Shown here piece after piece: positions 17,261-27,993 of a DNA stretch of 64,000 nt. Position 1 is the stretch's first letter. Each line of letters starts with the position of its first letter. The stretch is from contig NZ_CP061771.1 in assembly GCF_011751885.2 (NCBI RefSeq), positions 3,348,001 to 3,412,000 on the forward strand, in the 5' to 3' direction. The notes under the pieces were generated by a model. It had not been told where the DNA came from, searched no databases, and saw nothing but the letters and a program-made list of their open reading frames with translations. The position numbers were made by a program, and so were the translations under genes. The DNA is from Salinibacterium sp. ZJ450 (lineage in GTDB: Bacteria > Actinomycetota > Actinomycetes > Actinomycetales > Microbacteriaceae).

Positions 17261-18804
17261 GCGGTCGCCTCGCCGGCCCGCCAGCGGTGCGTGGTGTCAC
17301 GCAGGGCCGAGGCGACGGCGGCATCCGCCGTCTCAGCGAATAAGCGGATGCCGGTGGCCTTGTCGATCGCGCCAAGCGTCGGGGTGATCGGCCCTGCCAC
17401 GGTGTGCAACTGCACGGCGGCAAGCCCCAGCCAGCGCAGCAGCGGCCCCTGCCGCAATGCCACGCTCTGAATGCGGGGCTGCGGCACGATGACCATCTCG
17501 CGCCAGATGGCGCCCTTGCGCAGCAGCACGGCGCCCGGCACCAGGGCGAAGCCGTTGCGGCGCCAACTGAACCAGCGCAGCACGGCGGCCCGCTTCGGCG
17601 AGTTCACGAAGCCGTCGTCGCCGCCCTTCGAGCTGAGTCCGGTGATGATCAGCTCGCGCTGCTCAATATCGGGCAGCAGCAGTTCCAGCACCTTGGCCAC
17701 GTCGTCGACGCTGCCCACCGGCAGGATGGTGGTGTTCTCCTGGCCGGCGGCGCCGGATGTGGAGGAGCGCGACGCCCGGTTCACCTTGATCTGCCACCAG
17801 CCGAGGCCGCGCCAGAGCAGCGACTGGCTCACCTGCACCGAGTGGATGCGCCCGGGCGGCAGGGTTTCGTTGCTCGTGGTGAGCAGCCCGAAGCCCACGC
17901 GCACCCCGTCGGGGGTTCCCGCGATCGAGTAACGCAGCGACTTGGTGAACCGCGAGATCAGGAAGCTGCCGATACCGATGACGGCCGGCACGATACCGAA
18001 TGCCGAGAAGAACACGCCAGACCAGACGGCGCCGACGACGGAGCCGATGATCAGCACGGCCAGCCACATCGCGGGCTCGCTGAGCGCAAGCGATCCGGCG
18101 AGGCGCCCGACGCTGAGCTTCACCACCGACTCCGGGGGTGCCGCGTTCGGGTCGAGCTCGGGGGCGAGCAGTTCGTGCACCCGCTGGTCGATGAGCCCGC
18201 CGGTCGCCGCGGGCGCGGCGGCAGCCTCGGCCCGGTGGGTGCCGGAGGCGAGCAGCAGGATGTCGCGGCGCAGGGCGTCGGCCTGGGCGCTGCGCAGGTA
18301 GGCCAGCTGCACGTTGGCGTCTTGCCCGGCCTGGTTCACCTCGAGCTTGGCAGCGCCGAACAGCCGGGCGAAGAACGGGCGCACGATGTTGATGCCCTGA
18401 ATCCGGTCGAGTCGCGCCTTGCGGTTGGTGCGGAAGATGATGCCGCTGCGCACCTCGACGACCTCTTCGGTGATGCGGTAGCTGCTCATCCGCCAGCTCA
18501 AATAGAACCCGACGACGAGCAGCGCCAGCACCACGGCCACGGCCAGCAACGCGAGCGGCAGGTAGCCCTCCGCGAGCAGCCAGTCGATCGGGTCGCCCTC
18601 CGGACTGCCGGCGCCGATGAACAGGTCGATCAGGCGTTCGCGCAGGTTCGCCAGCACGATGCCGAGGATCGCGATCAGCGCGATCCCGCCCTTCAGCAGC
18701 GGCGTTGCCGGGTGCAGCCGGTGCCAGTCGCCCTCGGCAAGTCCGGTGGAGGGAATGATCGGGGACGCGGGCACCGGTGTCGGGTCGACCCGGTTCTCGC
18801 TCAT
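17257..18804 (-). CDS. Membrane protein with bacterial PH domains (YdbT-like)
   Basis: A 515-residue membrane protein of the bPH_2 (formerly DUF304) class. The N-terminal 45 residues are soluble, then come paired membrane helices (about 35-60 and 75-105) followed by a bacterial PH domain with the typical YRITEEVVEVRSGIIFRTNRK. A second helix pair (about 225-275) and second PH domain follow (LRYSIAGTPDGVRVGFGLLT), and a third PH-like part at the end (LLRKGAIWREMVIVPQPRIQ). The gene overlaps both neighbours by four bases and is encoded with a one-PH-domain partner, as YdbS/YdbT are in Bacillus. The role of this pair is unclear; resistance to membrane-active compounds has been linked to YdbST. 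Confidence 0.9.
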   Translation of the reverse strand: MSENRVDPTPVPASPIIPSTGLAEGDWHRLHPATPLLKGGIALIAILGIVLANLRERLIDLFIGAGSPEGDPIDWLLAEGYLPLALLAVAVVLALLVVGFYLSWRMSSYRITEEVVEVRSGIIFRTNRKARLDRIQGINIVRPFFARLFGAAKLEVNQAGQDANVQLAYLRSAQADALRRDILLLASGTHRAEAAAAPAATGGLIDQRVHELLAPELDPNAAPPESVVKLSVGRLAGSLALSEPAMWLAVLIIGSVVGAVWSGVFFSAFGIVPAVIGIGSFLISRFTKSLRYSIAGTPDGVRVGFGLLTTSNETLPPGRIHSVQVSQSLLWRGLGWWQIKVNRASRSSTSGAAGQENTTILPVGSVDDVAKVLELLLPDIEQRELIITGLSSKGGDDGFVNSPKRAAVLRWFSWRRNGFALVPGAVLLRKGAIWREMVIVPQPRIQSVALRQGPLLRWLGLAAVQLHTVAGPITPTLGAIDKATGIRLFAETADAAVASALRDTTHRWRAGEATA

Positions 18805-19298
18805 AGTCCGGCCCTGCGGCTCTCGGCCAGCGACACCAGCTGGTCGCGCAGCGCTTCCGCGTCGGCCAGGGGCAGCCCCGGCAGGGTCACGCCGGTGGCT
18901 GCCGCGGCGGTGACGAACTTCAGTTCGGCCAGGTCGAGGGCGCGCATCAGCGGTCCCCGATTGATGTCGACCAGCTGCATCCGCCCGTATGGCACGGCGA
19001 CGAACCGCTGGAACATGATGCCGCGACGGTAGAGCAGGTCGTCCTGCCGCAACTGGTAACCGATCGCGCGCACCCGGCGCGGGGTGAGCACGATGGTGAT
19101 CAGGAAGATGATCGCGAGGGACGCCGGGATGGCCCAGAGCAGCGCGATCTCGGTGAAGTATGCCGGCAGTGACACGGCCGCGACGGCGATGACGCCGAAC
19201 ACGATGTAGCCGACGACATCCACGATGATGTACTTCGGTGACACTCGCCGCCAGGACTGGTCGACGAACTCGAGGTTGGCGGCGTCGGCGTGGCTCAC
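18801..19298 (-). CDS. Membrane protein with one bacterial PH domain (YdbS-like)
   Basis: A 165-residue partner of the larger PH-domain protein. A short N-terminal soluble part (WRRVSPKYI is a family hallmark) is followed by two membrane helices (about 25-45 and 50-72) and one bPH_2 domain: RRVRAIGYQLRQDDLLYRRG, then VAVPYGRMQLVDINRGPLMR and ADAEALRDQL at the end. Starts at a GTG with AAGGACT six bases upstream; its stop overlaps the start of the next gene by four bases. The two PH proteins probably work as a complex in the cytoplasmic membrane. Confidence 0.9.
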   Translation of the reverse strand: MSHADAANLEFVDQSWRRVSPKYIIVDVVGYIVFGVIAVAAVSLPAYFTEIALLWAIPASLAIIFLITIVLTPRRVRAIGYQLRQDDLLYRRGIMFQRFVAVPYGRMQLVDINRGPLMRALDLAELKFVTAAAATGVTLPGLPLADAEALRDQLVSLAESRRAGL

Positions 19299-19307
19299 GG
19301 AGTCCTT

Positions 19308-19784
19308 CTAGATCGTTGTCGTGACAGGCCCCTTGGTCGGCCCCTCATCGTCGGGTGGGATCGTGCACATCCGCTCGGCGATCAGGCCGGCGGCGAGCAA
19401 AATGGCCGCCCCCACAATCGTGGCGGCCGCCATCAGGATCGAGCCTACCCCCGGCACCACGCTGCGGCTGAGCAGGTAGAGCAGAATCCCGGCGCCGCCT
19501 CCGGCCAGCAATGCTCCGGTCAGGCTCGACGCCTTGGCGAGCACCACCACCCGGGTGGCGTAGAACGGGTCGACGCGGGCGTACTCCCCGGTGCGCACGG
19601 CCTTGTACACCGGCCGGGCGAGCAGCAGCACGATCACCCCGATGGCGGTGAGCGCCACCGGCAGGGTGAACGGCGGAACCACGATAGGGCGTCCGGCCGA
19701 GGCCAGCGCGGCGTCGAGGAACCAGCCGCCGACCAACCCGATCACGGCGAGCAGGACCAGCGATCCCAGCGTGGTGCGCTTCAC
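19308..19784 (-). CDS. DUF3180 membrane protein
   Basis: A 158-residue protein with four hydrophobic segments (about 6-26, 38-60, 84-106 and 113-137), a start MKRTTLGSLVLLAVIGLVGG and the DUF3180 hallmark region LARPVYKAVRTGEYARVDPF on the loop between helices 2 and 3, which is cytoplasmic by the positive-inside rule. DUF3180 genes almost always follow folK in actinobacteria and the pairing holds here: the GTG start overlaps the folK stop (GTGA). Function unknown; a membrane role linked to folate or cell-envelope genes is only implied by position. Confidence 0.9.
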   Translation of the reverse strand: MKRTTLGSLVLLAVIGLVGGWFLDAALASAGRPIVVPPFTLPVALTAIGVIVLLLARPVYKAVRTGEYARVDPFYATRVVVLAKASSLTGALLAGGGAGILLYLLSRSVVPGVGSILMAAATIVGAAILLAAGLIAERMCTIPPDDEGPTKGPVTTTI

Positions 19785-20296
19785 TCGGTCCCCCTCAGCC
19801 CCTCCAGCAGTTGCCGTACCGGCCCGAGACCGGGGATGGCGGCATCCGGATCAATCTCCAGCCATGGCGCAAGCACGAACTCGCGTTCATGCGCCCTCGG
19901 GTGCGGCAGCGTCAGGTACTCCGTCTGCTGCTGCACGTCGCCAAAGCTCACGATATCGAGGTCGAGGGTGCGATCGCCCCATCGTTCCGTACGCACCCGG
20001 CCGTGTCGCTGTTCGATCTCCCGCAGCCGGTCGAGCAGGGCTTCCGGCGATAGCTCGGTGCGGACGATCACCACGCCATTCAGATAGGCGGGCGCCGCCT
20101 CGTCGATGCCGTCCAGTTTTAGCGCGGCGGTTTCGATGAACGCGGATGTCGCGGTGAGCTGCACCCCGTCAAGTTCGGCGATGTCGCGCACGGCGGCCAG
20201 CACCGTGGCCTGCCGGTCGCCGAGGTTGGCGCCGACCGCGATCACGGCGCTGGTGGTCTGGCGAGCGTCCGGGCTCTTGCGCGCGTCGGCGCTCAT
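19781..20296 (-). CDS. folK: HPPK: 6-hydroxymethyl-7,8-dihydropterin pyrophosphokinase
   Basis: A 171-residue enzyme that transfers pyrophosphate from ATP to 6-hydroxymethyl-dihydropterin, preparing it for FolP. Signature motifs: VGANLGDRQATV at the start of the fold (residues 22-33), the ATP/Mg site RTERWGDRTLDLDIVSFGD (about 100-118) and LPHPRAHEREFVLAPWLEI near the end. The length is normal. Its start overlaps folB by four bases. The N-terminal SADARKSPDARQTTS is an extension with no family equivalent, so the start could lie at a later codon; the overlap supports the ATG used. Confidence 0.95.
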   Translation of the reverse strand: MSADARKSPDARQTTSAVIAVGANLGDRQATVLAAVRDIAELDGVQLTATSAFIETAALKLDGIDEAAPAYLNGVVIVRTELSPEALLDRLREIEQRHGRVRTERWGDRTLDLDIVSFGDVQQQTEYLTLPHPRAHEREFVLAPWLEIDPDAAIPGLGPVRQLLEGLRGTE

Positions 20297-20667
20297 GCGC
20301 GCGTCCGGGTGATCGTGACCGAGACGTCGGTGAACGGGACGCTGATCGGCGCCTGCGGTTTGTGCACCGTGACGGTAGTCGAGAGCACGGCGGGCTTCGC
20401 GAGGGCGACCTCGGCCACCCGTTCCGCCACGGTCTCGATCAGGTCGACAGGGTCGCGCTGCACCGCCGCGACCACCGCGTCTGCGAGCTCGCCGTAGTGC
20501 ACGGTGCGGTCCAGGTCGTCGGATGCCGCGGCGGCGCGCAGGTCGAGTTCCACCATCACGTCGATGATGAAGTCCTGGCCGTCGCGGCGCTCGAAGTCGT
20601 ACACGCCGTGGTGGGCCCGGGCGACCAGCCCGGTGAGCGTGATGCGGTCGGGCCCAGCCGCGCTCAT
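20293..20667 (-). CDS. folB: Dihydroneopterin aldolase
   Basis: A 124-residue single-domain FolB, which splits dihydroneopterin into glycolaldehyde and 6-hydroxymethyl-dihydropterin. Seen: ITLTGLVARAHHGVYDFERRDGQ with the pterin-site YDFE region (about 10-30), DFIIDVMVELD, VHYGELADAVVAAV and LIETVAERVAEVAL, then VTVHKPQAPI (catalytic Lys within it). Small enzymes of this family form tetramers or octamers. It overlaps folK downstream and folP upstream by four bases each, completing a strictly coupled folate block. Confidence 0.96.
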   Translation of the reverse strand: MSAAGPDRITLTGLVARAHHGVYDFERRDGQDFIIDVMVELDLRAAAASDDLDRTVHYGELADAVVAAVQRDPVDLIETVAERVAEVALAKPAVLSTTVTVHKPQAPISVPFTDVSVTITRTRA

Positions 20668-21506
20668 CGTTCGGCTCCCGCCGCCCAGGCGTTCGCCACC
20701 TCGAGGGCGTTGCGGGTGGCGGTCACGTTGTGCACCCGCACCCCCCAGGCGCCGGCCCGCGCAGAGAGGGCGCTGATCACGGCGGTGGCGTTGTCCTTGT
20801 CGCCGCCGATGTCGGTGAGGAACCGCTTGCGGCTGGCGCCGATCAGGATCGGCCGCCCGAGCGACGCGATCTCGTCGTAGCGGCCGAGCAGCTGCCAGTT
20901 GTGCTCGGTCTTCTTCGAGAAGCCGAGCCCCGGATCCAGGATCACCCGCTGCGGGTCTATGCCCCAGACGATCATCTCGGCCAGCCGCTGGCTCAGTTCG
21001 GCGCGCACCTCGGTGACGACGTCGGCGTACTGGGCGAGCGTGTCGCGCGCGGTGGAGTCACCCTGACCGAGCAGCCCGCGCCAGTGCATGGCGATGTAGG
21101 TGGCCTTGTTGGCGGCCATCACCCGGTACATGTCGGGATCGGCGAGGCCGCCCGAGACGTCGTTGACGAACTCGGCCCCGGCCGCGACCGTTTCGGCCGC
21201 GGTCTCGGAGTTCATGGTGTCGACGCTGACCCGGATGCCGTGGTGCACGAGCTCGGTGACCACCGGCATCACCCGGGCGAGCTCGTCGCGAACCGGCACC
21301 CGGTCGGCGCCGGGCCGGGTGGATTCGCCTCCGACGTCGATGATGTCGGCGCCCTGCTCCGCCAGTTCCAGGGCGTGGGTGATCGCGGCATCCGTGTCGA
21401 AGAACTGGCCGCCGTCGCTGAACGAGTTCGGTGTGACGTTGACGATGCCCATGATCAGCGTGCGATGCGGCCGGGGCCGCGCCGGGCGGTGCCGCTTCTC
21501 ACTCAC
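20664..21506 (-). CDS. folP: Dihydropteroate synthase
   Basis: A 280-residue TIM-barrel enzyme that joins the activated pterin with 4-aminobenzoate; it is the sulfonamide target. Motifs: LIMGIVNVTPNSFSDGGQFF (residues 17-36), IIDVGGESTRPGADRVP (55-71), DTMNSETAAE, FVNDVSGG, ILDPGLGFSKKTEHN and ILIGASRKRFL, all intact. Starts at a GTG that overlaps the folE end by eight bases. An Arg/Pro/His-rich N-terminal head (EKRHRPARPRPH) precedes the barrel and is not part of the enzyme core. Confidence 0.97.
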   Translation of the reverse strand: MSEKRHRPARPRPHRTLIMGIVNVTPNSFSDGGQFFDTDAAITHALELAEQGADIIDVGGESTRPGADRVPVRDELARVMPVVTELVHHGIRVSVDTMNSETAAETVAAGAEFVNDVSGGLADPDMYRVMAANKATYIAMHWRGLLGQGDSTARDTLAQYADVVTEVRAELSQRLAEMIVWGIDPQRVILDPGLGFSKKTEHNWQLLGRYDEIASLGRPILIGASRKRFLTDIGGDKDNATAVISALSARAGAWGVRVHNVTATRNALEVANAWAAGAER

Positions 21507-22083
21507 CGGCTGCCCCGATCAGCGCCATGATCTCGGCGCGGGCGGCCGGCTCGCGCAGCTCGCCGCGGCTCGCCATGGTCACGGTCGAGCTTCCGGTTTG
21601 GCGGGTGCCGCGGGCCGAGACGCAGCTGTGCACGGCGTCGAGGACGACCAGCACACCGCGCGGGGCGAGACCGGTCTGCAGGGCGTCGGCGATCTCCTCG
21701 GTCAGCCGCTCCTGCAGTTGTGGCCGGGAGCTCAGCGTGTCGACCACGCGGGGCAGCCTGCCGAGTCCGACGATGCGGTCGCCGGGCAGGTAGGCCAGGT
21801 GGGCCACCCCGATGAACGGGAGCAGGTGGTGCTCACAGATCGAGCGGAACTGGATGTCGCGCACGAGCACCAGCTCGCTGGTGTCGGCGTCGACGCCGAC
21901 GGTCTCGGTTAGGTGCACCTGCGGGTCGACGGCGAGGCCGGCGAAGAACTCGGCGTACGCCTGCGCGAAACGCTGCGGCGTCTCGGACAGTCCGGCGCGA
22001 GCGGGGTCTTCCCCGATCGCGGCCAGCAGTTCCCGGACGGCCGCCTCAATTCGCGCGATGTCGATCGAAGCGGAATTGCCCAC
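21499..22083 (-). CDS. folE: GTP cyclohydrolase I
   Basis: A 194-residue GTP cyclohydrolase I, first enzyme of folate synthesis, turning GTP into dihydroneopterin triphosphate. The zinc-binding and active-site motifs are complete: SICEHHLLPF (about 82-91), VAHLAYLPGDRIVGLGRLPR, QERLTEEIADAL and the C-terminal CVSARGTRQTGSSTVT containing the second zinc cysteine. I take the GTG at 22083, five bases after the ftsH stop, as start (MGNSASIDIARIEAAVREL); the frame remains open further upstream inside ftsH, but that part is Arg-rich and out of character for the family. No strong ribosome site is visible, so coupling to ftsH is likely. Confidence 0.95.
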   Translation of the reverse strand: MGNSASIDIARIEAAVRELLAAIGEDPARAGLSETPQRFAQAYAEFFAGLAVDPQVHLTETVGVDADTSELVLVRDIQFRSICEHHLLPFIGVAHLAYLPGDRIVGLGRLPRVVDTLSSRPQLQERLTEEIADALQTGLAPRGVLVVLDAVHSCVSARGTRQTGSSTVTMASRGELREPAARAEIMALIGAAGE

Positions 22084-22088
22084 GATCG

Positions 22089-24092
<2,004 letters not shown>

Positions 24093-24166
24093 GATTGTGC
24101 AAGGCTACCGCCCAGTCGCTGTGCGAGGTCTGGATGTTCGCCGTGAGGGGAACGGCGCGCCGTTTC

Positions 24167-24718
24167 CTACGAATACACGTGTGGGGCGAGCACGCCAATC
24201 CCCCGCAGGTTGCGGTACTTCTCGGCGTAATCGAGGCCGTAGCCGACCACGAACTCGTTGGGGATCTCGAAGCCGATGTATTTCACGTCGACCTGCACCT
24301 TGGCGGCATCCGGTTTGCGCAGCAGCGCGCAGATTTCGACGGATGCCGCGCCCCGGGTTTCGAGGTTGGCGCGCAGCCACGACAGGGTGAGCCCGGAGTC
24401 GATGATGTCTTCGACGATGAGCACGTCACGGCCGGTGAGGTCGGAGTCGAGGTCCTTCAGGATGCGCACCACACCGCTTGACTGGGTGCCTGCCCCGTAT
24501 GAGGAGACCGCCATCCAGTCCATGTCGATGTGCAGCTTGAGTTCCCGCGCCAGGTCGGCCATGACCATGACGGCGCCCTTCAGCACCCCGACGAGCAGCG
24601 GCCGGCGGCCCTCGTAGTCTGCCTCGATCTGGCGCGACAGTTCGGCGATCTTCGCCTGGATCTGTTCTTCGGAGATGAGCACCGTGCTGAGATCGCCCGC
24701 GACGTCCGTGAGTTCCAT
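24167..24718 (-). CDS. hpt: Hypoxanthine phosphoribosyltransferase
   Basis: A 183-residue purine salvage enzyme converting hypoxanthine or guanine and PRPP to IMP or GMP. Seen: [20 protein letters not shown] (PRPP loop region, about 41-60), [18 protein letters not shown] and the PRPP-binding signature [18 protein letters not shown] (about 100-117), then [26 protein letters not shown]. The length is that of bacterial Hpt. The gene follows tilS by five bases and precedes ftsH; tilS-hpt-ftsH is a conserved order in many Gram-positive bacteria. Confidence 0.96.
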   Translation of the reverse strand: MELTDVAGDLSTVLISEEQIQAKIAELSRQIEADYEGRRPLLVGVLKGAVMVMADLARELKLHIDMDWMAVSSYGAGTQSSGVVRILKDLDSDLTGRDVLIVEDIIDSGLTLSWLRANLETRGAASVEICALLRKPDAAKVQVDVKYIGFEIPNEFVVGYGLDYAEKYRNLRGIGVLAPHVYS

Positions 24719-24723
24719 GAGTC

Positions 24724-25926
24724 CTATCCGTGGTCGAGGGCTGGGCCTGCGGCCGTGAAGACGATCAGGCCGTCTGCGCGTTCCACTCTAATGCCGGGCA
24801 GGTCAAGGGGACCCTGCCCGTGCCAGTCGGTGACCAGGCGAGCGATCTCGAGCGTGTGCTGCCGACTGAGCGACACGTGGAACTCGCTCAGCACCGCCAG
24901 CCGGATCAGCCGGTGGCGGAGCGCCGGGGGGTTCGCGGCGAGTGCGCCGGCCGGCAGGGAGATGCCGCCCTCGGCGATCTCGGCGAGCTCTTCGGCCACC
25001 TCGTCGGCGAACCGGTCAAGCGCCTCGTTGTCTTCACGCAACTGGTCGGCGGTGCGGGCGAGGGCCTCGGCAACGCCGGGGCCGAGCTCGGCTTCGAGCA
25101 GCGGAAGCACCCGGGTGCGCACTCGCACCCTGGTGTAGGTGGGGTCATCGTTGTGCGGGTCGTCCCAGGGGGTCAGGCTCGAGTCGGCGCAGAACTGCCG
25201 GGTGGTGGCGCGGCGGATACCGAGCAGCGGCCGCAGCAGGTGGACTTCGGTGGGCTGCGGGGTGGCGCCGCTCGGGTGAAGTCTGGCGTTTGGTCCTTCC
25301 GCGGCATCCGGAACGACCGATTGCCAGACCTCAGCCGGGATGGGAAGGGTGGGGAGGGTCGCGGCTTGGATGGGGTGGGTCGCGGATGCCGCCATTCCCT
25401 GCAGGCTCGCCGCCCCGCTGCCTCTGGCGAGCCCGAGCAGCACGGTTTCGGCCTGGTCGTCGAGGGTGTGGCCGAGCAGCACGGCCATCGCACCGCTGCG
25501 CGCGGCCGCCTCGCCGATCGCTCGGTAGCGCGCGTCGCGGGCGGCAGCCTCGGGGCCGCCCTGGCCATCCACGAACACCCGGGTGACAATCACCGGGTCA
25601 AGGCCCAACTCGGTTGCCTGCCGGGCGGCCTGGGCTGCGACATCCGCTGACCGCTCCTGCAATGCGTGGTCCACGATCACCGCGCCGGCGCGGATTCCGG
25701 CGCGGCGGGCCTCGAACGCGGTCGCCGCCGCGAGCGCCAGAGAGTCGGCTCCCCCGCTGAGCGCGACCAGCACCCGGGGCGCACCGGCGGCGCCGTCCTG
25801 CGGCCGCACGCCCGGCTCAGAGGACAGGCGCTCGGCGAGGCTGTGGCGCACCGCCCGGCGCACGTCGGCCATTGCCGGGGTCAGCCGGGGGCGTCGTTCG
25901 GCGGGCTCAGGGGGCACGGGGTGCAT
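24724..25926 (-). CDS. tilS: tRNA(Ile)-lysidine synthetase TilS
   Basis: A 400-residue enzyme that puts lysidine at the wobble C of tRNA-Ile(CAU). The N-type PP-loop is [19 protein letters not shown] (SGGADS near residue 58), followed by [20 protein letters not shown], which binds tRNA and ATP, and the [26 protein letters not shown] signature (split over about residues 248-273). The C-terminal part is shorter than in E. coli, as usual in actinobacteria. The true start is uncertain: ATG 25926 has no clear ribosome site; ATG at residue 19 (ADVRRAVRH) is an alternative. It diverges from ppa across a 67-base gap that carries a perfect 17-bp direct repeat. Confidence 0.92.
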   Translation of the reverse strand: MHPVPPEPAERRPRLTPAMADVRRAVRHSLAERLSSEPGVRPQDGAAGAPRVLVALSGGADSLALAAATAFEARRAGIRAGAVIVDHALQERSADVAAQAARQATELGLDPVIVTRVFVDGQGGPEAAARDARYRAIGEAAARSGAMAVLLGHTLDDQAETVLLGLARGSGAASLQGMAASATHPIQAATLPTLPIPAEVWQSVVPDAAEGPNARLHPSGATPQPTEVHLLRPLLGIRRATTRQFCADSSLTPWDDPHNDDPTYTRVRVRTRVLPLLEAELGPGVAEALARTADQLREDNEALDRFADEVAEELAEIAEGGISLPAGALAANPPALRHRLIRLAVLSEFHVSLSRQHTLEIARLVTDWHGQGPLDLPGIRVERADGLIVFTAAGPALDHG

Positions 25927-25935
25927 CCGATAACG

Positions 25936-25973
25936 TTATTGCAGCAATCCACGAGGTTATTGCAGCAATCCAC
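25936..25973. repeat. Perfect 17-bp direct repeat between tilS and ppa
   Basis: TTATTGCAGCAATCCAC occurs at 25936-25952 and again at 25957-25973, with a period of 21 bases (two helical turns). Each copy contains the near-palindrome ATTGC-A-GCAAT. In this 67-base divergent gap the pair is a good candidate operator; it ends 20 bases before the ppa start. Confidence 0.85.
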
Positions 25974-25993
25974 CAGCCAAGGAGCATGTGCAT

Positions 25994-26485
25994 ATGGCCG
26001 CCTACGACGCCGTCATCGAGATCCCGCGAGGGAGCCACAACAAGTACGAGGTCGACCACGAGACCGGCCGGGTGTACCTCGACCGCGTGCTCTACACCGG
26101 GTTCGTCTACCCCACCGACTACGGCTATTTCGAGAACACCCTCGGCCTCGACGGCGACCCCGTCGACGTGCTGGTGCTGCTCCAGCACCCGCTGTTCCCC
26201 GGCGTCGGCGTCTCGGTACGCCCCGTCGGCGTCTTCAACATGACGGATGACGGCGGCTCAGACGCCAAGGTCATCGCGGTGCCCGCCGGCGACCCCCGCT
26301 GGGACCACATTCAGGATGTCGGCGACATTCCTGAGTACACCCGCAAGGAGATCGAGCACTTCTTCGAGCACTACAAGGACCTCGAGCCCGGCAAGTGGGT
26401 CAAGACCGAGGGCTGGGGCGACGCCGCGGAGGCCGACCAGATCGTACGCGACGGCATCGAGAAGCTCGCGGCCGAAGGCCACTAA
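25994..26485 (+). CDS. ppa: Inorganic pyrophosphatase
   Basis: A 163-residue family I (soluble) pyrophosphatase hydrolysing PPi released by biosynthesis. The signature [14 protein letters not shown] and the active-site region [36 protein letters not shown], plus [17 protein letters not shown] are all present. The ATG at 25994 is the choice because AAGGAG lies nine bases upstream; a GTG six bases earlier is too close to that site. It is transcribed away from tilS and faces the NlpC/P60 gene. The direct repeats upstream may place it under a dedicated regulator. Confidence 0.97.
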   Translation: MAAYDAVIEIPRGSHNKYEVDHETGRVYLDRVLYTGFVYPTDYGYFENTLGLDGDPVDVLVLLQHPLFPGVGVSVRPVGVFNMTDDGGSDAKVIAVPAGDPRWDHIQDVGDIPEYTRKEIEHFFEHYKDLEPGKWVKTEGWGDAAEADQIVRDGIEKLAAEGH

Positions 26486-26600
26486 GGCACGCAGGTTCAG
26501 ACGATGGTCGGGTTCGCCGGAAGGTGACCCGGCCATCGGTCGTTAACTAGTCGGCCGCCCGGGCGACGCGGTCGACGGGGCTACCGGAACGAGGCCGGTG

Positions 26601-27962
26601 TTAGCCGGTTGGTCGGCCGATGTATGGCACCAGGTCGCCATACCGCAGCGAGGCGATGCGCACCGTGGTGCCGGGCCTCGGCGCCTCGATCATCTTGCCG
26701 TCGCCGAGGTAAATAGTCACGTGATACTTCGTCGCGCCGGTCGATCCGCCGTTTGAGTAGAACAGCAGGTCGCCCGGCTGCATCTGGTTGTACGGGATCA
26801 GCAGGCCACGCGCCGCCATGGTGTTGTACTGGTAGGTCGCGCCGTGGCCGCCGATGTTGAGCCCCGCCGAGGCGTAAGCAGCCTTGGTGAGCCCCGAGCA
26901 GTCCCAGGAGTTCGGGCCGGCTCCGCCGTAGAGGTACGGCTCACCGAGTTGCGCCTTGGCGAAGTTGATCGCGGTCTGCACGACGCCCGGCTGGGGCTGC
27001 GGCACGGCCGGGGGTTGTGGCGCCGGAGCGGGGGCGGGGGCCGGAGCGGGAGCGGGAGCGGGAGCCGGTTGCGGGTCACTCGGGGACGGTTCGGGCGCAG
27101 GAGAGGGAACCGGTGCGGGAGCCGGAGCAGGCGCTGGCACGGGCGCCGGAGCAGGAGCGGGAGCCGGCTGCTGGATCACCGGCGGCACCGCGGGTGGCGA
27201 GCCCGCGCTCTGCCGACGTTCCCACTCGAGTCCCTCGTAGTACGCCCGCTCGGTCTCCACGCTTGACCCGCGCAACCGCGCGAGTTGTGCATAGAGCTGG
27301 TCGCGGACCGTGGTCTGCTCCGATACCAGCGCGACAGACGAATCGGCCACCGCCTGTGCCTCGTCGAAGACGGCCTGCGCGGATGCCGTGAGCTCATCGT
27401 GTGCGGCGCGCGCGGCATCCGCCTGCTGCTGCAGCGACTCCGCGGCGTTCCGTTCGGCGATTGCCGTGTTGTACACGCTCACGGACTGCTGCCCGAGCTT
27501 GGTCATCGTGCCGAGTCGGCGCAACAGGTCGTCACCGCCCGCCCCGCCGGCGAGCAGCGCGAGCGTGACATCGCCTCCGCCGGTGCGCGACATCTGCGCG
27601 ACCAGCTGGCCCACGCCTCGGCCTGACTCGGTGGCTCGGCTGGCCGCGACATCCGCCTGGCCCTGCAGCCGATCCGCTTCCGCGGCCGCTTCGGTCAGCG
27701 CCTGCTTCGCGGCATTGAATGCCTCTCCGCGCTGCAGCGCGGTCTTGCCGAGCTCGGCAGACTCGGATCCGAGGTCAGCGAGCAGCGCCTCGATCTCGGC
27801 GACCTTCTGCCGGGCGGTCGCCTCGGTGGACAGTGCCGCCTCGACCTCTTCCCAGCTCGGGAAGTCCGGTTCGGCATAGGCCGTGCCGGTAGTGCCGAGG
27901 GTGAGCCCGAGGGTCCCCGCGACGAAGAGGGCAACGGCTCCCAGTGCGCGACGACGAGACAC
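26601..27962 (-). CDS. Secreted NlpC/P60 peptidoglycan endopeptidase
   Basis: A 453-residue exported hydrolase. Signal peptide (about 1-30, cut after TAYA), then a long coiled coil (about 35-235) of the RipA/PcsB kind, with the sequence PDFPSWEEVEAAL at its start. A Pro/Ala repeat linker (about 250-325) leads to the C-terminal NlpC/P60 domain, in which the catalytic Cys is in WDCSGLTKAAY (near residue 353) and the His in KYHVTIYLG. Such enzymes cut D-Glu-mDAP or related peptide bonds during cell separation. The coiled coil probably holds the enzyme inactive or binds FtsX, as known for RipC/PcsB. It follows the M23 gene by 31 bases and shares its N-terminal design. Confidence 0.95.
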   Translation of the reverse strand: MSRRRALGAVALFVAGTLGLTLGTTGTAYAEPDFPSWEEVEAALSTEATARQKVAEIEALLADLGSESAELGKTALQRGEAFNAAKQALTEAAAEADRLQGQADVAASRATESGRGVGQLVAQMSRTGGGDVTLALLAGGAGGDDLLRRLGTMTKLGQQSVSVYNTAIAERNAAESLQQQADAARAAHDELTASAQAVFDEAQAVADSSVALVSEQTTVRDQLYAQLARLRGSSVETERAYYEGLEWERRQSAGSPPAVPPVIQQPAPAPAPAPVPAPAPAPAPVPSPAPEPSPSDPQPAPAPAPAPAPAPAPAPQPPAVPQPQPGVVQTAINFAKAQLGEPYLYGGAGPNSWDCSGLTKAAYASAGLNIGGHGATYQYNTMAARGLLIPYNQMQPGDLLFYSNGGSTGATKYHVTIYLGDGKMIEAPRPGTTVRIASLRYGDLVPYIGRPTG

Positions 27963-27993
27963 GATCCCCGCCGCCTAGCGATCCGGAGAGTGG

